Source: Rostrohypoxylon terebratum (taxonomy: Eukaryota; Ascomycota; Sordariomycetes; Xylariales; Hypoxylaceae). From it: a stretch of DNA of 64,000 nucleotides. Under the pieces are notes generated by a model. It was given only the letters and a program-made list of their open reading frames with translations, did not search any database and was not told the DNA's origin. This document shows, in pieces, positions 57,014 through 64,000 of this stretch (position 1 is the first letter of the stretch; each line of letters starts with the position of its first letter). The stretch is taken from contig MU385912.1 in assembly GCA_022497145.1 (NCBI GenBank), positions 1 to 64,000 of the forward strand, written 5' to 3'. The position numbers and the translations under genes were made by a program.

Positions 57014-58389
57014 TTAATCTGTATCTTCGGCATACAAATCTACGCCTACGCCCTTGAGCGCATCTACCGCCCAAGTAGGATATTTACTGCTATCCGAATA
57101 TAAATCCCTAAAGAATCGTCTCAAGAACTTCGGAAATCGATCTTCTATAATAGCCTGCCTGACCTCGCCCATCAAGTGTAGCTGATACCACACGTTATGC
57201 ATAGTCAACAGGTGCGCGGCCACCGTCTCCTTCGCCGTATTGTGATGGACAAACGCTCTCGTAACCCCCATCCCCTTACCGTCCGTTCGACAGCACATGC
57301 ACCCACAGCCCTCCTCGATGGGCCCGAAGTCGTTCGTGTACTTCGCGTTCCGTAGGTTTAAGACGCCGTACCTCGTAATCGCGTTTCCGAACCGCGCTGT
57401 TCGTGTCGGCCATACGCAGTCGAACATATCGGCACCCAACGCCACGCTCACGACCAGGTCCTCGGGGTACCCGATGCCCATCACGTACCTAGGTTTCAGC
57501 TCCGGCAGCAACGCCGTGCATGTAACGACCACGCGACAGTAATCCTCCTTCGCCTCGCCGCCACTAAGCCCGCCGATTGCGATGCCGGGAGTGTCGCGCG
57601 CGACCATCTCACGACAACACTCGCGCCGCATGTCTAGGTCCAGGCCGCCCTGTATGATGCAGAATAGGTTCTGTGTGCTAGGGTTCGCGTGGGCGGCAAT
57701 GCACCGGTCTAGCCACCGGACGCTGCGCTCCATAGCTTCGCGCATGCGTGCCGCATCGGGAGAGGTGGTAACGAGGACGTCGTCGAGTTGCATCATGATA
57801 TCGCTGCCGATGGTGTTCTGCAGCGAGATCGAGTGCTCTGGGGTTAGCAGCATGGGGGTACCGTCGTGGGGGCTTAGGAACCGGACCCCTTCTTCGGTGA
57901 TGTTGGCTAGCTTGAGGAGACTGACCATTTGGAAGCTATTGGGGTCTAGTTAGCACCCCTCTGATCGCAAAGTAGGGCATTTTGGCTATTGGGATGTGTC
58001 GTACCCTCCGCTATCTGTGAGGATGTTGTGATTCCATCCCTGTAGTTTGTGAGCCCCTCCTATCGCCGCCAGTACATCTTGGCCTGGCTTTAGACCTAGG
58101 TGATATGTGTTATTTAGACATAGACGACATCCTGTTTCTTCTAATTGTTCTGGTGTTAAACCTTTCAGCGACGCCTGCGTCGCGACGGGCATGAACATGG
58201 GAAGTTGAACCGGTCCATGAGGAAGAGTTAAGATCGAAGCTCTCGCTCGGGTCGTCTGATACGATGATTAGGCAAACCTTCCTAGTTTCTCATATTGTTG
58301 AAGGCAATACGCCTGTTTCAACTCACAGAACACCTTGCGACAAGCTCAAAGGTGAGAGCTGGTGAGGACTGAGAAGCTATCGTAGCCAT
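57014..58389 (-). CDS. tgt1: queuine tRNA-ribosyltransferase catalytic subunit
   Basis: Exchanges guanine at position 34 of GUN anticodons (Asp, Asn, His, Tyr tRNAs) for queuine; counterpart of human QTRT1. Three exons, 58389-58327, 58255-58005 and 57935-57014, give 411 residues. Key features: TDSGGFQ (D102, proton donor site); CIIQGGLD (197-204); GGLSGGE (226-232); FDCVWPTRTARFG with nucleophile D277; zinc ligands C315, C317, C320 (GCGCMCC) and H351 in TMHNVWY. All catalytic and zinc residues are present. A few extra residues sit in the zinc loop (RTDGKGMGV). In eukaryotes it needs a second, inactive partner (QTRT2), which is not in this window. Fungi obtain queuine from the diet or surroundings. 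Saccharomyces lacks the enzyme, so its presence supports a filamentous ascomycete. Confidence 0.96.
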
Positions 58390-60743
58390 CCTGCTTGGTT
58401 TTCAGTCTGGATTAATTATTGAACTAGGACCTAGGATATTAGGTACGGATGAAAATCTCTACGTCATAGGGGTTTAGTAATGAGACAAGGTTCACGGGAC
58501 CCTGCTTTTTACTATGTAGTAAGTGGAGTTATGCGCATGAGACTGCATAAGGAAGTTAATTAAGATCTTGAGGCCGTTGGTGAAGATTTTTTCAATATCA
58601 TCTCTCATTTTTCATGCATTGGATGCCCACTCCTGAGAAGGCTCTGGTAAGTTTTTTTAGGCGGTGGAAGCTGGTCTAATTATGAGTGGTCCGTGTGTAA
58701 TTTGCTATTCTGCTAGCCTGTGATCGTTTACGGATTTCTATTTCCAGGTTGTCATTTGACAGAGCGAGGCAGACTTTGGTAAATGATGGATTCATTGTAC
58801 GGTCGGCCATGACATGATCTGACATTGGAGACGCTCAAGCAATTATGCTTCGTCTAAGGAGAACATTGAATAGAAAAGGAAAGAAAGAAGCGAAGAGAAT
58901 TGAGATTTCAGGTTTTCATGTGTCACAAGATTGGGATCTCTAACTTTCTCTATCACAAGCTTTAAACCCAAGAAACTATGGGAGATAATTGGGCAGTAAC
59001 GAACTTCCAAGGTTCAATTTCTAATGCCGGTTATAGGCTCTGTAGTAAAGATCAATCGATGTCGTTAGCGCCCATTCAGCCCTCCCCAGAAGCCTTGCGC
59101 TCCACTTATAGGTACTAGGTAGGCAGTCGCGGGGGGGCATTACCTGCTGTAAAGTGACCAAGTGCGACCTGAAAAAAAAGCAGAGAAAAAAAACAGTGGG
59201 ATTGTGGCCTGACAAGCCCTGTAAGCAGTTCCGAATTCGGGAACGTTCGGGCATTAACTATCCAACGACGCGGCTCTGAAAAATCGAGTTTAGCAAAAAC
59301 ACCTGCCACCAGGGCTACCAGGCTCATCCATAAATACCAAAATCATACGATTCCTTACATTAATAGAAGGGGACTCGGGTCCAGCCCACCCGACTTTTCT
59401 TCTGTCGATTGGAATAATGAAACGCTACGGCGAAAATTAAGACGGTTCTAGCCTTTTTTATTCAATTCGACTGCTTAAATCGGTGTCTTATGACTGTCCA
59501 AAACACCGAAGGGTGAAGGGTAAAAAAAAAAAAATTTCTTCGTCAACTCCATACAATCATATCCACAGTCATCATCAGTACGTACATTTGTATTCATAAT
59601 ACGTATCTTATTCATATACGATACGTACGATGTGTACTGTATGAACTGTACGTACTGTACCTATATGGTTACCTACTCACGCCAATATCGTAGCCATTGG
59701 AGCATGAATTAGATGAATTGGAGCAAATGAGCGACTGAGGTACGCGCATCTTGTCATCGCTTGGGTGTCGATAATCTAAACGTCGAGGATTCGCCGCGGT
59801 TATATTCAATTCCTATTCCTATTCGCATCATATCTGTAACCGCAATCACCACAATCGCAACCGCATTTCGGCAAATACTTGAACGATAATACACTAATCG
59901 CTTGTATTTTTTGCGTCATCCCGAAATCCCCATACCACCCCGTCTAAAACCCCCAGGTACGATACACTACATCTCATCTCCAAGTTGTCCTAGTAGTCCC
60001 AGGTATCCCCAAAGGAGAAATGGAGCTTAAGTGAGCTGCCTCACTTGGTCTCACCCTAATCTGACCTATCCCTATTCCACCCGCCCGCTGTTGGTCCTTG
60101 GAGCAAAGTCTGGAGTCTTGGGGTAGGTCCTTGGTGTCCAGGCCGATAGGAGAATTCATTCGATCTTCAAGCTTGGCGACCAGAGGTGTAGTGCCCGGAC
60201 GATCGTCCTCCTTGGCGTCCTACATGGTCCTTGTGGCCCAATCCAGATCAAGTGTCACGACCGTACACTTAAGTCTTGGGTACTTGTACCCGCGAAAATG
60301 CTTCGCGAAAGATTCCCAATTGCGCTACACAAGGACAAACAGGGACCATCCCTTCTCTAGAGTGTACGTAGTTTTCTACTACCCAAGGTTAGTTCGCGGC
60401 CCCGTGTAAGTGGACTCTCTCCCTACCTAGATGAGAGACCGCCTTCGCCTTCCAAGGTTCCTAAGTTCCTAGGCTCCTAGTCACGAGGGTCCTTGGCCTT
60501 CGCCTTTCGTATACATATACTTTACTCAGCCTTCTCATCACTCACAGCTCAACTTCAGTGACTTCACACTCTCTCGGATCCCGTACTGTAGGTAGTCCCG
60601 ATCTCGTAGTCGTCTCCTCCTGCCTCCTATCGTCGTCGCAACCGTCGTCGTCTTCCTCAATTCCATACTATCTCACCCTCCTCTCCTCTCCTCTCCTCTC
60701 TCATTTTCTGTCCCGTTCGTGTCTCGTGAGCATTACGACCACA
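58390..60743. other. 2.3-kb intergenic region
   Basis: Left end: promoter of tgt1; right end: promoter and leader of the 2EXR gene, rich in CTCCTC repeats (60605-60700). Between them only short frames; none supported. There is a run of about 13 A at 59522-59534 and a CG-poor stretch. Confidence 0.6.
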
Positions 60744-61493
60744 ATGTCGGACCTAGACTCATTCACTCTTTTCTCCCTGTTGCCTACAGAGTTGAGGCTT
60801 CAGATATGGCGACATAGTTGCGAACCCCGGGTTGTCGAGGTCCTGTACGACGACCATGAAGACCGATGTACGTCGTCTACCATACCACCAGCCACCCTTC
60901 ATGCATGCCGAGAATCTCGGTTCGAGGCATTGACAATATATAAAAAATCCTTCGGCACCAAATCCCACGAACCTAGGATCTACTTCTGCCCGGAAATAGA
61001 CACACTCTACCTACCTCGACCACAATATATGGGCTATGACGACGCCATAAGATCCTTCACTGAACTTGTCCTGGACACCGACGATACTATCAACCTTGCT
61101 ATCGACTACGTCAATCCTGATATTAGACGCCCATGGGAGACGTACAACAAATATGCCCTGATGCACAGCTTCCCCAAGGTAAAGGAGGTTTACCTGGTCT
61201 TGGACGCAGACGCACCGGCGGAAGATCACATATACGCAGATCACGACGACCACGATGATATAGGACTAGTCGACCCAACAGGAGATATCATGGTTCTTTG
61301 TCGACTACTTTCCGAAGTCAAGGAATCGTTTTTCTACGAGGTCGGGTCTACCTACACGGTTAGCGATACGAAAGAGGAATTCCACGAGCAACCCGTCTTA
61401 CCTCCGCTCGTGTTGAAGTCGAAGGTCACTCATCACATACACCACGATCCGCACAGTGGTCATTCGGACAACCACATAATACACCATGCATAG
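60744..61493 (+). CDS. 2EXR-domain protein with a His-rich tail
   Basis: One exon, 249 residues. I chose the ATG at 60744; the frame is open further upstream, but that part is Ser-rich leader. The N-terminal 2EXR motif (FTLFSLLPTELRLQIWRHSC, about 7-26; later PATLHACRESRFEAL) defines a large family in filamentous ascomycetes whose function is unknown. The rest (PEIDTLYL, VKEVYLVLD) follows the family pattern. A His/Asp cluster (DHDDHDD, about 167) and a C-terminal tail in which nine of the last 20 residues are His suggest metal binding. This is inference. No signal peptide or membrane segment. Confidence 0.85.
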   Translation: MSDLDSFTLFSLLPTELRLQIWRHSCEPRVVEVLYDDHEDRCTSSTIPPATLHACRESRFEALTIYKKSFGTKSHEPRIYFCPEIDTLYLPRPQYMGYDDAIRSFTELVLDTDDTINLAIDYVNPDIRRPWETYNKYALMHSFPKVKEVYLVLDADAPAEDHIYADHDDHDDIGLVDPTGDIMVLCRLLSEVKESFFYEVGSTYTVSDTKEEFHEQPVLPPLVLKSKVTHHIHHDPHSGHSDNHIIHHA

Positions 61494-62394
61494 AGGGAGC
61501 AGGAAACGGCTTTCTCTCTTGATTCTTATTATACATCGCAGACTCTAGCTATACCCATGACACGATTAGACGTCATGCTGTAGGTTCATAGTCTTTTCTC
61601 ACTTAAGATACAGGTACACTCTAAACAGCATAATGATAATGATATATGAATATTGAACCTCACCTCCGCCTTACTACTAAGTACCTACCTACCTAGTTTG
61701 CCGTTGATTATCGAGTATTCGAGTACCCAAACCCACGCCTTCACCGCCTGCAAGCCTCATTCCATCATCCCTTTGCTTTTTCTCGAAGTCGAAGGCACTT
61801 CCCTGTAAACCAATAGTAGATACATGAGGCTTTCCAGAAACAGGGTCAGGAGGTCCGCGCGCTGTCAGATCGACCACTCACATCGCTGCAGAGTCATCAT
61901 CGTAGATCATTATGTGCTGGTGTGGCTTGCAGAGAAGCGAATATCCATCCGCTGATCAATACGATAGGATCTATTCGGCACTCACGGCATTAGAAATCAA
62001 TAGCTGCCCGTCGTTACACAGATCTATTTACCGCTATACCGATCTACCTGACTGCCTTTTTCGAAGTTCCAGACGGGTTGTTCCCTGTCAAAAGTGCCGG
62101 GTCTTGTCGACTAAACTGCTTTTTTCGGAAAATCGCTTCTGGGATCCCGCTGGCTTTTGATGCCATCCGCTCTGGTTTGTATGTGTACATTCTTAGGTGA
62201 TGTATCTTGTGCTCGTACCTCAGCTAGAGGTGGAAGAACCCTCTAACCTAAGGAAATGACTGAATCCACCTGCCCATAGACACGACCATTTCTCATCCTT
62301 GAAACCATTACCGAGATATGATGAGTGTCACAATCGAGTCTATGATAGACATACATAACTTGGATCGATACCTCCTTGTTCAAGAGGTCGTTGT
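61494..62394. other. intergenic between convergent genes
   Basis: 3' flanks of the 2EXR gene and the phosphoesterase relic. A minus-strand stretch (61689-61877) reads with some protein character (PPDPVSGKPH and a Gly-rich end), but it lacks an ATG in frame, follows a TGA directly, and I found no acceptor that would connect it. It could be a relic; not called as a gene. Confidence 0.5.
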
Positions 62395-63114
62395 TCATGA
62401 GGTAACCTCGATGACTTGTTTATCATCATCAAAATCGGGAAATCGGTTTCCGTTACGTCCTTTCTGATTGCAGTAGACGCGCATGCCCGGCAGCCTCTCC
62501 CAGTTGAAGTTGGTGGTACATATGCTAGACGCCCATAGTTTAATTCTCGTCGAGTCCAGAGGGCGTAACCTCGACTCGGACAGAATGAGTGCTTTGGACG
62601 GGAGTGTGTGCGTGAATATGACTATACTGCGCATGGGCCATTCGATGGCGACGTTTCGGACGGAGTCCGCGAGGAAATAGTAGGATTCATGCTGGTCGTC
62701 CAAGTAGCTGCCTGTTGGTCTGGGGTCGAAAAGGCAGGGTCCGAGGATAGTGACGTTCTCCTCCGGTAAATCGTAGCGCGTGTCGTTCAGGAAAACGAAC
62801 TTCCCTGTGGCGTTCCTGTTTTGTCTTGCTCTCTAGGCCATGTTCAGGGAAAATTCATTGAAAATCTCCTTGACTTCGGGAACGGACGTCAAGAAAGAAT
62901 CATCCATACCCAGCACGAAGAAGACTATCCTGAAAGACACGAGCTGGCATTCTAGGAATTTTAGGAATGGTTCCTTTTGGGTTTCTTTGAAGCTGCTGAC
63001 GTTCCCTAGTAGAACGAGATATGGCGCTTTTGGTACGATGTGACAGGCGCTGTAGTTGCCGTAGACACGACCATCGCCCAAATAGAGTCCGGACATGATC
63101 TGAAAGTTAGCCAT
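62395..63114 (-). pseudogene. decayed calcineurin-like metallophosphoesterase
   Basis: The frame runs from an ATG at 63114 to a stop at 62395, but a TAG codon interrupts it at 62833. Both sides align in one continuous frame to the fungal family of short calcineurin-like phosphoesterases: start NFQIMSGLYLG, then PKAPYLVLLGNVS, FRIVFFVLGMDDSF, TGKFVFLNDTRYDL after the stop, RSIVIFTHTLPSK and VYCNQKGRNG near the end. Family knowledge: intact members have SDLHLE, LLGDIG, LGNHEP and a GHTH motif. Here D/H of the first, D of the second, NHE of the third and the His pair of the last are all changed, so metal binding is lost even without the stop. A middle segment (helices between the fold halves) also seems missing. 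It is a pseudogene, or a pseudo-enzyme with readthrough. An intron covering the TAG is unlikely (42 nt at most). Confidence 0.75.
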
Positions 63115-64000
63115 GGCGATGGCGATGGTTGTATATATATTAGAATGACAGTTGTATTTATATTATTGACTGGTTTCTTAAACTGTATGATATTCGAATC
63201 TCGAAGCGATGTAGCAATGGGTTGAGTAAGTATTTGCTCCGTCCTCAAACTTGACTTATCTTCAATATTTTTGACATCGAGAAACTACTCAAAGAAAGAT
63301 AAACAAGCTCTGTATTCAACTTGAGATTACCTGGTAACCCCTATACAGATTTCTGGTATCTAGTTCACTTTATTGCCTAGGAAAGAGGACATGAGGAAAC
63401 ATTTTTATGAGATCATACCTGCTAGATACCTACCTAGCCAGCAGGTCTCAAGAGAGATGGTGAACCAAGGATAAAGTAGTAAATGAGAATATCATCTAAA
63501 ATGGTAGTTTGATGACTTTCCATACAGCTCATCTCGAATTCTTACACTTATTGAATAAAGCCATCTATAAATTATGAGTGGAGGGTTAAGAAATGATGTG
63601 TACTGCTGTATCCTCAGGTCAATTATGTTCAAAGAGAAGCTGAAGTCGCTGAAGACCCCTGAAGGACTGGATGTACGAAGTACTTTCTAGGGTTCAATGG
63701 TTAAAAGTGGAACAAAGCACCCATGCAATTAGCCGCACCTGCAGATCGATTTTCGTCTAAGAGGTACTGAAAGGTGGGGACGTGCCCCGCGATTTGACTC
63801 ACCCACCTTAACTTTTGCGCAAATCGTTTAACCAACAAACCATTCATCGCCGAGTATTTTGATATCCAGCATCGTTTCACCAAGACCTTTGACCAGCCGA
63901 GCCGTTTACATAGAAATATTGTTTGCTTCGAATTCGAGAGCTATAGCTATAAGGAATACCGAGTCTAAATAATATAACCGCGACCTTTTTTCTTCCAGCG
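63115..64000. other. right flank
   Basis: No gene is firmly supported. A plus-strand frame of about 55 codons at 63794-63967 (containing NKPFIAEYFDIQHRFTKTFD and SYSYKEYRV) reads like protein but has no start or recognisable domain; it may be a relic or the end of a gene fragment. Confidence 0.4.

Noticed and set aside
61689..61877. Possible small minus-strand gene with a Gly-rich end
   Set aside because: No ATG in frame, a TGA directly upstream, and no acceptor that could link it to an upstream exon; left as a possible relic.

Overview
The window is nuclear DNA of a filamentous ascomycete, most likely Pezizomycotina and probably Sordariomycetes. Evidence: many short (50-75 nt) GT-AG introns with CTAAC/CTGAC-type branch sites, a tRNA-His with an intron after position 37, typical fungal families (fungal-type C2H2 regulator, 2EXR, Rrg7, Ura5), and AT-rich intergenic DNA full of short TACCTA/TAGGTA and TACATAGTA-like motifs. 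The species cannot be told from the sequence. All names are from reading protein sequence; no search was run.

Layout. 1-6.5 kb: Rab GDI (8 exons) and a mitochondrial uL29 ribosomal protein, both on the minus strand. 6.5-22.4 kb: a gene desert of almost 16 kb with tandem repeats, a 34-bp diverged direct repeat and a few decayed coding fragments; its last 2 kb is the pyrimidine-rich promoter/leader of a large zinc-finger regulator (22.4-25.4 kb, plus). 25.4-29.4 kb: gene-free. 29.4-37.6 kb: an 85-residue membrane micro-protein, orotate phosphoribosyltransferase divergent from the nucleolar GTPase Nog1 (with a GATA-site cluster between them), and a GNAT acetyltransferase. 39.6-42.9 kb: a multi-KH RNA-binding protein with seven introns. 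42.9-47.4 kb: gene-free. 47.4-50.1 kb: a 908-residue disordered protein of unknown function. 50.75-58.4 kb is the densest part: tRNA-His(GTG), a pyrimidine 5'-nucleotidase-like HAD hydrolase, Mediator subunit Med21, the Rrg7 nuclease-fold protein, a GC-rich small coiled-coil protein and the queuine tRNA-ribosyltransferase catalytic subunit. 58.4-64 kb: a 2EXR protein with a His-rich tail and a decayed metallophosphoesterase.

How the genes relate. These are mostly unlinked housekeeping genes; there is no biosynthetic cluster, CRISPR or intact transposon. Links worth noting: ura5/nog1 share a bidirectional promoter (nucleotide supply and ribosome assembly); med21/rrg7 share another; the tRNA-His(GTG) gene lies 6-7 kb from the enzyme class that replaces G34 of exactly this tRNA with queuine; uL29m and Rrg7 both serve mitochondrial gene expression or respiration.

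I found no strong candidate for a new system. The most interesting items are the metallophosphoesterase that has lost its metal ligands and carries a nonsense codon, the acetyltransferase with an altered acetyl-CoA loop, a stop-free 54-nt intron in the KH gene, the GATA cluster, and the relics and transition-only diverged repeats in the desert.
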